A program made the position numbers and the translations under genes. From Chryseobacterium pennae (lineage in GTDB: Bacteria > Bacteroidota > Bacteroidia > Flavobacteriales > Weeksellaceae): a stretch of 64,000 nt of DNA. This document shows positions 1 through 7,817 of this stretch, in pieces; position 1 is the stretch's first letter; every line of letters starts with the position of its first letter. The stretch is taken from positions 124,001 through 188,000 of the forward strand of contig NZ_QNVT01000001.1 of NCBI RefSeq assembly GCF_003385515.1. Direction: 5' to 3'. The notes under the pieces are model-generated. The model was not told the origin of the DNA. It did no database searches and worked only from the letters and a program-made list of their open reading frames with translations.

Positions 1-805
1 CATCTGCAACGTCTTTTACAAAAATAGGAACACTTCCTGTTTCATTTTTTACGGCTATATTTTTTATATCTTCCAGAGATGACACCAATCCGATACCCCG
101 GATAAAGTAAGCATTAGGCTTTTTATCAATATAGGCCCCTCCGGTATTTTGATTATTTTTTTCAAGTGCCGTGAATAAGTCGCTAATACTGATTCCCATC
201 GCTTTCAAACGGTTGGGATCTATGGCAACTTCATATTGCTTTAACTCTCCCCCGAAACTGTTGATCTCAGCAACCCCCGGTGTTCCGTTAAGTTGTCTTC
301 TGACAATCCAGTCCTGCATGGTTCGTAGTTCTTTAGCATTGTATTTTTTTTCACTTCCTTTTTTAGGGTGAAGAATATACTGATAGACCTCTCCCAGCCC
401 TGTACTTACAGGAGCCAGCTCAGGAGTTCCCACTCCTTTAGGGATTTCTTCTACTGCGCTTTTTAGTTGCTCACTGATCAACTGTCTTGCGAAATACACG
501 TTGACCTCTTCTTTAAATACTACGGTAATTACAGAAAGTCCGAATCTTGAGATACTTCTTGTCTCCTGAATGCCAGGAACATTGGCAATACTTTGTTCTA
601 TCGGGAAGGTTACCAGCTGCTCCACTTCCTGCCCTGCCAATGTAGGACATACAGTAATGATCTGTACCTGGTTGTTGGTAATATCCGGCACAGCATCTAC
701 CGGAAGCTTGGTGGCACTCCAAACTCCCCAGATGATCCATACTAAGGTCATAAGACCAATGATCATCTTATTTTTGATACTAAATTTTATTATTTTATCT
801 AACAC
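1..805 (-). CDS. CusA/CzcA-family heavy-metal efflux RND transporter, N-terminal part (runs off window)
   Basis: Inner-membrane pump of a tripartite RND system that exports metal cations such as Co, Zn, Cd or Cu/Ag using the proton gradient. The first ~268 residues are present. An N-terminal hydrophobic helix contains IIGLMTLVWIIWGVWSATKL, followed by the family-typical stretches PDAVPDITNNQVQI-like and FGLSVITVVFKEEVNVYFAR, then the porter domain with GELKQYEVAIDP. I place the start at a GTG at 805 because the hydrophobic helix begins directly after it and no in-frame ATG lies before residue 14. The 3' end is beyond the left edge. It lies downstream of a small Cys-rich gene, a common arrangement in this class. 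The family is certain; the metal is not. Confidence 0.93.
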   Translation of the reverse strand, partial: MLDKIIKFSIKNKMIIGLMTLVWIIWGVWSATKLPVDAVPDITNNQVQIITVCPTLAGQEVEQLVTFPIEQSIANVPGIQETRSISRFGLSVITVVFKEEVNVYFARQLISEQLKSAVEEIPKGVGTPELAPVSTGLGEVYQYILHPKKGSEKKYNAKELRTMQDWIVRRQLNGTPGVAEINSFGGELKQYEVAIDPNRLKAMGISISDLFTALEKNNQNTGGAYIDKKPNAYFIRGIGLVSSLEDIKNIAVKNETGSVPIFVKDVAD

Positions 806-858
806 GATTTTTATTTAATTTTATTGAAAATATAGGCGTACAGTATAGAATACTGCAG

Positions 859-866
859 CAAAAATA
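859..866 (-). promoter_or_regulatory. Possible -7 box (TATTTTTG) for the efflux pump, with a nearby inverted repeat
   Basis: TATTTTTG fits the Bacteroidetes TAnnTTTG -7 element and sits about 54 nt before the GTG start. No TTG occurs at the usual 17-23 nt spacing, so support is partial. A perfect 6-bp inverted repeat (TGCAAT/ATTGCA, 880-894) lies just upstream and could be an operator. Confidence 0.3.
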
Positions 867-909
867 TCATGAAAACCTCTGCAATGATATTGCAAAGTTT
901 CAAGCAGAT

Positions 910-930
910 TTAGAAAGCATAACTTTCTAA
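910..930. repeat. 8-bp perfect inverted repeat between the two metal genes
   Basis: TTAGAAAG and CTTTCTAA are separated by 5 nt. No T-run follows on either strand, so it is not a standard terminator. It could be an mRNA-processing or stability hairpin between the Cys-rich gene and the pump gene, or an operator. Confidence 0.45.
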
Positions 931-942
931 CAGTCAATAAAA

Positions 943-1266
943 TTAAATTTTAGGAGGCTGCCAGATTGGATCGTATATCTGGTAAGCGAAGTCGTTTTTA
1001 TGAAATAAGATTTTCTTTGAAAAATAAGCAGGAATCTGCTCAGGAATTTCCAGTATAGGATCCATTTTAAATGCTGAAACCGTCATCTGACAACAGCTGC
1101 AGGCACACAGCGGTGAGCAGACATCTCCTTTCTCAGAAGAATGTGCCCCATGAATGCTTAATGAAATCTTCTTATTTCCTGAATCCACCGGATGAGATAC
1201 GTCTTCACATGGCATCAGTGATAACGCCATGAAATAAATTGCAAGTATCCATCTTAAGAGGTTCAT
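943..1266 (-). CDS. Small Cys-rich exported protein, DUF6660-like
   Basis: A 107-residue protein with an N-terminal hydrophobic signal (about residues 1-18) and a dense cysteine cluster, CSPLCACSCCQ, near residues 51-61, plus a further Cys at about 20. The arrangement suggests metal binding in the periplasm or membrane. It is transcribed toward the CzcA/CusA pump gene 137 nt downstream. In Flavobacteriia, small proteins of this kind (DUF6660) often precede cobalt-zinc-cadmium efflux genes. A role as metal sensor or chaperone is inference from cysteines and context; no catalytic motif is visible. Confidence 0.7.
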   Translation of the reverse strand: MNLLRWILAIYFMALSLMPCEDVSHPVDSGNKKISLSIHGAHSSEKGDVCSPLCACSCCQMTVSAFKMDPILEIPEQIPAYFSKKILFHKNDFAYQIYDPIWQPPKI

Positions 1267-1271
1267 TGTTA

Positions 1272-1279
1272 CAAAGGTA
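1272..1279 (-). promoter_or_regulatory. Possible -7 box (TACCTTTG) directly before the Cys-rich gene
   Basis: TACCTTTG fits TAnnTTTG and ends only 5 nt before the ATG at 1266, which would give a nearly leaderless message. No TTG at the -33 position was found. Confidence 0.35.
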
Positions 1280-1590
1280 AAGTTTTTTTATAAAATGGGT
1301 GAATCATCGGAATTTTAAATAGATAATAAAAAGCAAAATACTTACTTACATAATACATCATTGAAAATCAGATTTTTGCACAACCTTTCAAGTATCTTTC
1401 AAAATAAATGCCATTAAGCATGATCTTTATTACAGATATAAATAACATACGTGTAAAGCCCGATTAATAAAGGATAAAATTTACTTTCCAATAGTCATTT
1501 ACTATCTTTACAGATTTATTATTATTCTTAAACAGATACCACAAACAACTCCTTATTACGAAAAATATAAATGTTCAAAAATACAAATTG
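1280..1590. other. Intergenic AT-rich stretch
   Basis: Between divergently oriented genes. I see no RNA gene, repeat or convincing terminator. TATCTTTA at about 1503-1510 resembles a -7 element for the plus-strand lipoprotein gene, with one mismatch. Confidence 0.5.
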
Positions 1591-1947
1591 ATGAAAAAAT
1601 ACAAATTAATTACATTCTTTATTTTCTTATTAATGCTTTACTCATGTGCCACTAAGATGGATTATTTTGAAATAGTGAATGACCATAAAGATAAAGTTGA
1701 GTTAAGCGTAATCTCTTCGTTGAAGCATAAGGAGTTTATACTTATTGGAACTGAAGATAATCAGGAGAAGATTTACCTCATGTTAAATAAGGGAAAATCC
1801 TATCAAATGGTATATAATGAGGATAGAAAAGCTTTTATTTTTAATTTAAGAGTTGGTGATTATAATTTTTATAGAAATATGGTAGGCGATCCTATATTTG
1901 TGAAGCTGGGAGATCAAAAAATAAAATTCAACCTCATACAACGCTAA
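1591..1947 (+). CDS. Putative small lipoprotein of unknown function
   Basis: A 118-residue protein. I start it at the ATG at 1591 rather than the TTG one codon earlier. The N-terminus is a lipoprotein signal: two lysines, a hydrophobic run, then the lipobox LYSC at about residues 16-19, so the mature protein should be anchored in a membrane. The rest is a small mixed-charge domain with no motif I recognise. It is followed after 59 nt by another unknown gene on the same strand; the two may be cotranscribed. Confidence 0.65.
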   Translation: MKKYKLITFFIFLLMLYSCATKMDYFEIVNDHKDKVELSVISSLKHKEFILIGTEDNQEKIYLMLNKGKSYQMVYNEDRKAFIFNLRVGDYNFYRNMVGDPIFVKLGDQKIKFNLIQR

Positions 1948-2006
1948 AAACAAAGCTGGCCGCTCCACGCTGCAATTATTAAGATATTAAGAGACTCTTT
2001 TGGATT

Positions 2007-2444
2007 ATGAAAATACACAAAGGGACTATAGAAGGAAATGATTTAGAGTTTGATTTAGCCTACATAGGATATACTTTAACCATCGAACAAATACTATTTG
2101 TTATGAAAGCGATGAGTCCTGATTTTATTCAAATCAATGATAATATATACTTACTTTCCCATTTTAAGGGTTATGGCGAGAACGAAGAAAATAGATTTGA
2201 TAATACCCCGCAAGGAAGGGAAAAGTATATAAATAATCTTTCTATCTCCGATGTTTTTTATTTTTCTGAAGACATCAAATCTCACGAACCGGAAGCTCAG
2301 AAGAAAATAGGATTATATGTTCTGGAATTTTGGAAGATGAGGCTTAACTATCTATTCCCAGATAAAGATTTTGATTTTACTTTATCAGAAAATGGAATGT
2401 TCGACGAAAGTGGTGTTTGTATTACCTTTTGTCAAAGTGTATAA
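2007..2444 (+). CDS. Hypothetical cytosolic protein
   Basis: A 145-residue acidic protein without signal peptide or membrane segment. I do not recognise the family. It opens with MKIHKGTIEGNDLEFDLAYI and has aromatic-rich segments (FWKMRLNYLFPDKDFDF) toward the C-terminus. Small acidic soluble proteins like this are sometimes immunity or accessory proteins of toxin systems, but no toxin partner is present here, so I assign no function. It converges with the SusC/SusD operon; the hairpin between them faces the minus strand only. Confidence 0.6.
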   Translation: MKIHKGTIEGNDLEFDLAYIGYTLTIEQILFVMKAMSPDFIQINDNIYLLSHFKGYGENEENRFDNTPQGREKYINNLSISDVFYFSEDIKSHEPEAQKKIGLYVLEFWKMRLNYLFPDKDFDFTLSENGMFDESGVCITFCQSV

Positions 2445-2520
2445 AAATTCAATACAAACAGAATATTTTTATTGACACAATGATAAATGGCCGCCTTATT
2501 TTTGAGGCACTTATTTTATA

Positions 2521-2550
2521 TAAAAAACCACCGCAAAAGCGGTGGCTAAA
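2521..2550 (-). terminator. Intrinsic terminator of the first susCD operon
   Basis: CCACCGC-AAAA-GCGGTGG (2528-2545) forms a perfect 7-bp GC-rich stem, followed on the minus strand by a run of six T. It lies 29 nt past the SusD stop codon. Confidence 0.9.
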
Positions 2551-2578
2551 AAATCAAATCTAATTATTGGACTGTATA

Positions 2579-4072
2579 TTATAAATTGGGATTATTTTCA
2601 ATCTCCTTCAGCGGAATACTGAATAAATAATAATTACTGTTCGGTACAAATGGAGTTTTGTTTGGAAAATCAAATACGGTATGTCCTTTCCCATCAACTG
2701 TTTTTACTGTTCCGTTAGGCATTGTTATCTGAACTTTAACTGGTTTTCCTTCTGTATCTACAAATGGTCTTCTGACCACTGTCCCCTGAGTTCTGATAAT
2801 ATCTGACAGAGAGAAGCCTTCTCCAAACAATTCTTTTCTTCTTTCAATCAGGATTTCATTTACTACATCATTCTGTGCTAATGAACCTGTATAAGCGTTA
2901 GCCTTTCTTGCAGCTCTCAATTGATTTAAAGCCGTTACTGCCTGTGCTGTATTTCCGATTCTTGCTTCGGCTTCGGCTTCGATCAGATGCATTTCTGCTG
3001 CTCTCATATAGACAATATCTGCAATAAGCGTTGACTTAAATTTAAATTTAGCATATCGCAGCAATCCTTCTCTTGACGTAAGATTATCCCATGAGAATAA
3101 TTGAGCTCTGATATCATTGGTATCAAACAATTTTTGAAAATAAGGGTCTGCCATAAAACTGTAGTAATAGCTCCCTGATGAAGATACATCCAGATAATGG
3201 AAGGCATAACTTCCATCTGACTGCTCCTGAGTCTGTCTGCTTCCCCAGATCCATTCCTCGTTATTAATATCATTGAAGCCATCTTTATACTTTTCCGGAG
3301 CCATCAGAGGAAAACCTTCTCTTGCCGTTTTTGCAGCAACAGCAGCTTTACTCCATTCCCCGGTATTCAGATAAACTCTTGCCAGGATACCGTTTACTAC
3401 ATTACGGTTGATCTTATCCTTGGTATTTCTTGTATAGTTCTTTAGCAAATTATCAGCATCCGTAAGATCACTTTTAATCAAAGTATAAATATCTTCCAGA
3501 CTGGATTTTTTCTTTGTAACAGAACTTGTTGTTGAGGGTTCCGTATAGATTGGTGCAGCTAATGCTGTTTTATCTTTAAGGTAACTGAACTGATAAAAAC
3601 TGGCAATATTGAGATAACAGAATGCACGCAATGCCTTTGCCTGGCCTTTTACCTGATCTTTTTTGGTCTGGCTTCCTTCTGCAGCATCGATTTTAGCAAT
3701 AACATTATTCATATTATTGATCGTAGAATAAAGCATCGTCCAGATAAATAAAGGACGGGATACAGTACTGTTGACCATTTCCGTAAAATCGTAGGTGGAT
3801 GAGAACCCATATTTATTCGTTAGTACAGCAACATCGCTTCCCATCGCATCACTTGCTCTTAAAACAGTTGAATATCCGATATTGGCAAACGTAGTTCCGT
3901 CATTATTAAATTTTGCCCAGGTTCCGTTGATTACCGTTTCCGCACTTTCAGCAGTTTTGAAAACCTCTACGCTGGTAGCCTGATCTGTAGGAGCAGTATC
4001 CATTTCACTTTCGCAGCTTGTGAGCGACCATAATCCGATTAAAGCAAAAGATATATATTTTAATTTTTTCAT
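2579..4072 (-). CDS. SusD/RagB-type nutrient-binding outer-membrane lipoprotein
   Basis: A 497-residue surface lipoprotein that caps the SusC pore and captures the ligand. Its signal peptide ends in a lipobox, LTSC at about residues 17-20, followed by acidic residues (ESEMD), which in Bacteroidetes favours export to the cell surface. TPR-like helices follow; the C-terminal half contains MRAAEMHLIEAEAEARIG and ERRKELFGEGF, both typical of SusD. It begins 18 nt after the SusC stop and ends just before a strong terminator. No glycoside hydrolase, sulfatase or peptidase is encoded nearby. The SAM-I riboswitch upstream of the operon points to a sulfur or methionine-related ligand rather than a glycan (inference). 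Confidence 0.93.
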   Translation of the reverse strand: MKKLKYISFALIGLWSLTSCESEMDTAPTDQATSVEVFKTAESAETVINGTWAKFNNDGTTFANIGYSTVLRASDAMGSDVAVLTNKYGFSSTYDFTEMVNSTVSRPLFIWTMLYSTINNMNNVIAKIDAAEGSQTKKDQVKGQAKALRAFCYLNIASFYQFSYLKDKTALAAPIYTEPSTTSSVTKKKSSLEDIYTLIKSDLTDADNLLKNYTRNTKDKINRNVVNGILARVYLNTGEWSKAAVAAKTAREGFPLMAPEKYKDGFNDINNEEWIWGSRQTQEQSDGSYAFHYLDVSSSGSYYYSFMADPYFQKLFDTNDIRAQLFSWDNLTSREGLLRYAKFKFKSTLIADIVYMRAAEMHLIEAEAEARIGNTAQAVTALNQLRAARKANAYTGSLAQNDVVNEILIERRKELFGEGFSLSDIIRTQGTVVRRPFVDTEGKPVKVQITMPNGTVKTVDGKGHTVFDFPNKTPFVPNSNYYLFSIPLKEIENNPNL

Positions 4073-4090
4073 TGTTTCAAATTTTAAAAG

Positions 4091-7027
4091 TTAAAACGTT
4101 GCCTGAAGGCCAAAAGTGATTGTTCTCATTGCCGGATACCTGTAATAGGTAGTTCCATCTATCGCCTGCTCAGGATCCATCCCTTTATGTTTATAGAAGG
4201 TCAGAAGATTCTCTCCCTGGATATAAATTCTGAATTTCTTCAGTCCCAGCGCTTCAAAATAATCTGACGGAAGCGTATATCCTAAACTTACATTCTTAAT
4301 CCTTGCATACGTTCCTGAATAAAGGAATCTTGTAGATATGGAATTCCAGTTATTCGTTTTTGTGCTTAAAGCAGGAACATCCGTATAAGGGTTTTCCGGA
4401 GTCCATCTGTTCAACATTTCTGCGCTCCATGCACGTCCACCTGAATTTCCACTGTGTAAGATCGAGGTATAATCTGTATCAAGAATTTTTCCCCCAATTT
4501 TAAATGTAACCAACCCTGAAAAGTCAAAATTCTTATAGGTAATACTTGTACTTATTCCTCCTGTTAGTTTAGGCAAAGCAGAACCCTGCAATATTTTATT
4601 GGCCTTAGCATACTCTGAGGTTGTTCCTTCCACATTATTTCCATTGGCATCTTTCGTAATGGTTTTCCACAATGGTTTTCCGTTACTTGGATCTACTCCA
4701 ACCCATTCCTGGATATAAAAATCATATACAGAACCTCCTACATTCAGCTGTTTGGTAGATCCTATCGCGAAAGGTCCGCCCGGCAATTTTGTTATTTTGT
4801 TATTGAGAGTACTCAGGTTAACATCAACATTCCACTGGAAATCGTTGGTTTTAACAGGGGTTGTGAACAATGAAAATTCAAAACCTGTATTCTTTATGGT
4901 TCCTATATTGGCAGGATAATCACTGATTCCCAAAGATGGGGCAACCGGGACATTAAACAGAAGGTCCTTACTTTTTCGCTCAAAATATTCCACATTTCCT
5001 TTGATTCTGTTGTTCAAAATCGCAAACTCCAGACCTATGTTCAGATTAAGGTTGGTTTCCCACTTCAGATTAGGCGTCCCTACTTTTTCCAGTGTCTTTC
5101 CTGGTTCTCCGGCCAGGCTAAAGTCTTTATATAATTCCGGATAAGCATAATACAGTGGCTGTCCGTTTGGCTTCAGTAGTTTATCATTTCCCTGTCCTCC
5201 ATAACTAGCACGCAGTGTAAGCTGATTGAAAAAATTCAAGTTTTTAATAAACTCTTCGTTCGAAAGTTTCCAGGACCCTCCTACTGACCAGAATCTCCCC
5301 CACCTGTTTTCTTTCAAAAATCTTGAAGAACTGTCCGCCCTTCCTGAAGCGGATAAGAAGTATTTGTTATCAAAATCATATTCTACTTTTCCAAGAAAAC
5401 TCAATAAGCTTAATTTATCACTGTTTCCTGTAAAATCTACCAGTAAAGAGGCAGCATCCGGCTCATAATAGTTAGGTAATGAGAAGCCTTGTCTGCTACC
5501 GGAAATGGTTTGGTAGTCATATTTATAAAATTCATGACCTCCCAACACATTAATATGATGTCTTCCAAACCTTTTATCATAGGTCAGGATATTACTGGTT
5601 GTATAAGAAAGGGTTCTGTTATTCGCTTTTGATACAGATCCTCCGGTCTCTTTACTTTGTCCAAGAAGTGGATTCGTATAATAGTGTTCATTATAACTCA
5701 CAAGATCCAATGAAAAGCTTGATCTGAACTTCAGCTCCGGAAGGAAAGTCAATTCCATAAATCCTTTTCCCGAAAAGTTATCGATCTTATTTTCATTCTT
5801 ATCTAATGGTAAGCTTGCTGCCTGGTTTTGATTCTGAAGGGCTGCAGTAGGTCTGTATTTTCCAAAATCATACACTCTGTTTCCTTCAGCATCCAATACA
5901 TAAGATCCGTCAGGATTTCTTTCATAATAAGGATAGAAAGACGGTATTGCTCTCGCTGCCTGAATAATATTACTTGCTTTAGAATCCGAGGAACTTGGAG
6001 CCTGCTGAATACTGTTGGTATAACTTAAATTAGCCCCAACATTTAACCAGCTTTTCACTTCAGAATTGATCTTTAATCTTGTATTATATCTCTTAAATCC
6101 AGATTCAATTGCCATTCCTTTATCATCCAGATATCCTAATGAGAAGAAATAGTTACTTTTTTCACTTCCGCCACTGATATCCAGATCCACCTGATTTCTG
6201 GAAGCTACCCTTTGCAAAACGTCTCTCCAGTCATCATTCCATAAAGCTCTTGCTCCCGGTAATAATTTCCCGTCAGTTCCTATTGGTTTTGGATAATTGC
6301 CGCCATAAGGATTAATTCCCAGATTAGAAATAATATTATCTGTTGCCATCTGTGCGGCCTGTTGTGCAGAGATTGAACCAGATTGATATCCGTTTCTCAT
6401 TGCCTCCCAATATAATTGAAAGTACTGATCCGTATTTACCTGTTCATAATCTTTTACGGCTCTGCCTGAGAATCCCTGACTGATATTAAGATTTACTCTG
6501 GCTTCCCCTTTTTTACCGGACTTTGTAGTAACGATAATGATCCCGTTCGCTCCTCTTGAACCGTACAATGCACTTGCCGTAGCATCTTTCAGCACACTGA
6601 TAGATTCTATATCATTCGGGCTGATAGCATTCAGGTTTCCATCAAAAGGAATTCCGTCTACAACGTATAACGGATCACTGGAAGCACTTACGGAGCCAAT
6701 CCCACGGATCCTGATCGCAGATGTTGCTCCGGGTTGCCCTGAAGCTCCCGTAACCTGAACTCCGGGCACCATTCCTTCCAGCGCTTTTGTAACATTGGTT
6801 ACAGGTCTGTTATTTATTTTATCACTGGAAATCGTTGCCACTGAACCGGTATAGCTGTTTCGTTTTGCTTTTCCGTAAGCTACGACAACCACTTCATCAA
6901 TTTCCTTTTCTTTAAGTGTATCTTTTTTCGGTTTGGAATTCTGCCCGCTTACACTTACCACACCTAAGAAAAATGCAGCAACCGGTGGAATCCAAATTTT
7001 AGAATTGAATAAATTTTTATTAATCAT
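4091..7027 (-). CDS. SusC/RagA-type TonB-dependent outer-membrane transporter
   Basis: A 978-residue TonB-dependent channel of the SusC family. I use the ATG at 7027; a TTG two codons upstream is less likely. A signal peptide (about residues 1-28) is followed directly by a TonB-box-like segment (EIDEVVVVAYG) and the plug domain with IRIRGIGSVSASSDPLYVVDG and SVLKDATASALYGSRGANG. The usual N-terminal carboxypeptidase-like domain is absent. The beta-barrel ends in an aromatic residue (ITFGLQATF), as expected for outer-membrane insertion. It forms an operon with the SusD gene downstream. The leader of about 190 nt carries a SAM-I riboswitch, so expression should fall when S-adenosylmethionine is plentiful. 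Confidence 0.95.
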   Translation of the reverse strand: MINKNLFNSKIWIPPVAAFFLGVVSVSGQNSKPKKDTLKEKEIDEVVVVAYGKAKRNSYTGSVATISSDKINNRPVTNVTKALEGMVPGVQVTGASGQPGATSAIRIRGIGSVSASSDPLYVVDGIPFDGNLNAISPNDIESISVLKDATASALYGSRGANGIIIVTTKSGKKGEARVNLNISQGFSGRAVKDYEQVNTDQYFQLYWEAMRNGYQSGSISAQQAAQMATDNIISNLGINPYGGNYPKPIGTDGKLLPGARALWNDDWRDVLQRVASRNQVDLDISGGSEKSNYFFSLGYLDDKGMAIESGFKRYNTRLKINSEVKSWLNVGANLSYTNSIQQAPSSSDSKASNIIQAARAIPSFYPYYERNPDGSYVLDAEGNRVYDFGKYRPTAALQNQNQAASLPLDKNENKIDNFSGKGFMELTFLPELKFRSSFSLDLVSYNEHYYTNPLLGQSKETGGSVSKANNRTLSYTTSNILTYDKRFGRHHINVLGGHEFYKYDYQTISGSRQGFSLPNYYEPDAASLLVDFTGNSDKLSLLSFLGKVEYDFDNKYFLSASGRADSSSRFLKENRWGRFWSVGGSWKLSNEEFIKNLNFFNQLTLRASYGGQGNDKLLKPNGQPLYYAYPELYKDFSLAGEPGKTLEKVGTPNLKWETNLNLNIGLEFAILNNRIKGNVEYFERKSKDLLFNVPVAPSLGISDYPANIGTIKNTGFEFSLFTTPVKTNDFQWNVDVNLSTLNNKITKLPGGPFAIGSTKQLNVGGSVYDFYIQEWVGVDPSNGKPLWKTITKDANGNNVEGTTSEYAKANKILQGSALPKLTGGISTSITYKNFDFSGLVTFKIGGKILDTDYTSILHSGNSGGRAWSAEMLNRWTPENPYTDVPALSTKTNNWNSISTRFLYSGTYARIKNVSLGYTLPSDYFEALGLKKFRIYIQGENLLTFYKHKGMDPEQAIDGTTYYRYPAMRTITFGLQATF

Positions 7028-7111
7028 AATCAATTTTATTTACCATATATTAAAATTTTACCCTTTACTGAAAAGACAGCAAAGAGCATCGATAAATACG
7101 ATAAACCAAAT

Positions 7112-7206
7112 GCTTATTTTTCCTTTAAAGGCTGAATGTAACACCTTACATAATGCAGGTTGTCAAGATATCATTGGGTCAGTTCCCTCCATCTTTCTTT
7201 ATAAGC
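7112..7206 (-). promoter_or_regulatory. SAM-I (S-box) riboswitch upstream of susCD
   Basis: Read on the minus strand, the leader has the S-box layout in order. The P1 5' strand GCTTAT (7206-7201) pairs exactly with ATAAGC (7117-7112). Next come AAAGAAAGAT, the conserved GGAGGGAACTGACCC, and AATGATATCTT closing P2 with its kink-turn. Then follow GACAACC, a P3 hairpin closed by ACCT/AGGT, the conserved AAGGTGTTACATTC, and a small P4 (CCTTTAAAGG). The aptamer starts about 10 nt after the predicted transcription start of the promoter at 7224-7254, which supports both calls independently. No T-rich terminator follows P1, so the switch may act on translation or through a weaker structure. The assignment is from recognised consensus, not from a covariance search. 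Confidence 0.88.
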
Positions 7207-7223
7207 CGATCGAAATATGGTTA

Positions 7224-7254
7224 CAAAGCTATAAACTTTTAGTCTATAAAACAA
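7224..7254 (-). promoter_or_regulatory. Consensus Bacteroidetes promoter of the riboswitch-susCD transcript
   Basis: TTG (7254-7252), a 20-nt spacer, then TAGCTTTG (7231-7224), matching TTG-N17-23-TAnnTTTG. It lies immediately before the SAM-I aptamer. Confidence 0.75.
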
Positions 7255-7398
7255 GTAGACTTATTATTTTTTCATGATAAATTTTCAAAAATTAACATAA
7301 GTTTTTATTAAAAGCCATAGTAAAAAGGAATTACAAAGATTATCACTTTTTCAAACATGACAAAAATCATTATCGATAATTCAAAATAATATGGAAAC

Positions 7399-7423
7399 AA
7401 AAAAAATGGCACTTGCGTGCCAT
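7399..7423 (-). terminator. Strong intrinsic terminator upstream of the susCD promoter
   Basis: ATGGCAC-GCAA-GTGCCAT: a perfect 7-bp stem with a GNRA-type tetraloop, followed on the minus strand by eight T. It cannot serve the secreted-protein gene further upstream, which has its own terminator at 7758-7791, so it ends a separate small transcript. Confidence 0.85.
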
Positions 7424-7611
7424 CATCCAAATCAAATCTCAAAAAAACAGCCTGCGTACAATCAATGAAAACCTCTTCCATAAAGCAATTCAACAATCGG
7501 TCCGCAAGCCATTAATCACCAAACATTGTATGTATATTTTTAATTATAAATAAAATCTGATCATGAGCATTAAAAATTCGATCATAAGGTTCATTCTTTT
7601 TATGAAATGCT
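7424..7611 (-). ncRNA. Candidate small autonomous transcript (sRNA or peptide-coding RNA)
   Basis: A promoter-like element at 7618-7648 and a strong terminator at 7399-7423 bracket about 210 nt on the minus strand with no annotated gene. The RNA carries one short open frame (7462-7512). The segment around that frame's start (ATGGCTTGCG) can pair with CGCAAGTGCCAT of the terminator, so alternative folds are possible. No match to 6S, tmRNA or SRP RNA is evident. The function is unknown. Confidence 0.4.
7462..7512 (-). CDS. Possible 16-residue peptide MACGPIVELLYGRGFH
   Basis: A short frame beginning ATG GCT TGC and ending in TGA, located between the promoter-like element and the terminator of the small transcript. 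I do not recognise the peptide. It could be a regulatory leader peptide or a chance frame in an sRNA. No Shine-Dalgarno is visible, which is normal for this phylum and so uninformative. Confidence 0.3.
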   Translation of the reverse strand: MACGPIVELLYGRGFH

Positions 7612-7617
7612 TTACAA

Positions 7618-7648
7618 CAAATTTAGCCGTATAATAAATTACCGGAAA
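7618..7648 (-). promoter_or_regulatory. Promoter-like element of the small transcript
   Basis: TAAATTTG (7625-7618) fits the -7 consensus exactly. TTTC (7648-7645) lies 19 nt upstream in place of TTTG. The neighbouring stretch 7649-7757 holds nothing I can recognise. Confidence 0.5.
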
Positions 7649-7757
7649 TAGTAGAAATCCATCAATTACATCATAAAATATGCATTTGGGAATATGAATT
7701 AACATTCACCGAAAAACTTCAGGAACCGTTTTAAACCTGGAATTAAACTTCATAGAC

Positions 7758-7791
7758 CCATAAAAAGAGACAGCTAATCAACTGTCTCTTT
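7758..7791 (-). terminator. Intrinsic terminator of the secreted Ig-like protein gene
   Basis: AAAGAGACAG (7764-7773) and CTGTCTCTTT (7782-7791) pair perfectly over 10 bp around an 8-nt loop, with a T-rich tail on the minus strand. It starts 27 nt after the stop codon. Confidence 0.85.
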
Positions 7792-7817
7792 ATTATATAA
7801 AATTAAATCTATCCTAC

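Noticed and set aside
513..818. Medium frames overlapping the efflux pump gene
   Set aside because: They lie in other frames of the clearly recognisable RND coding sequence.
7308..7496. 62-codon minus-strand frame downstream of the 16-residue peptide
   Set aside because: It runs straight through the strong terminator at 7399-7423 and contains no recognisable motif.
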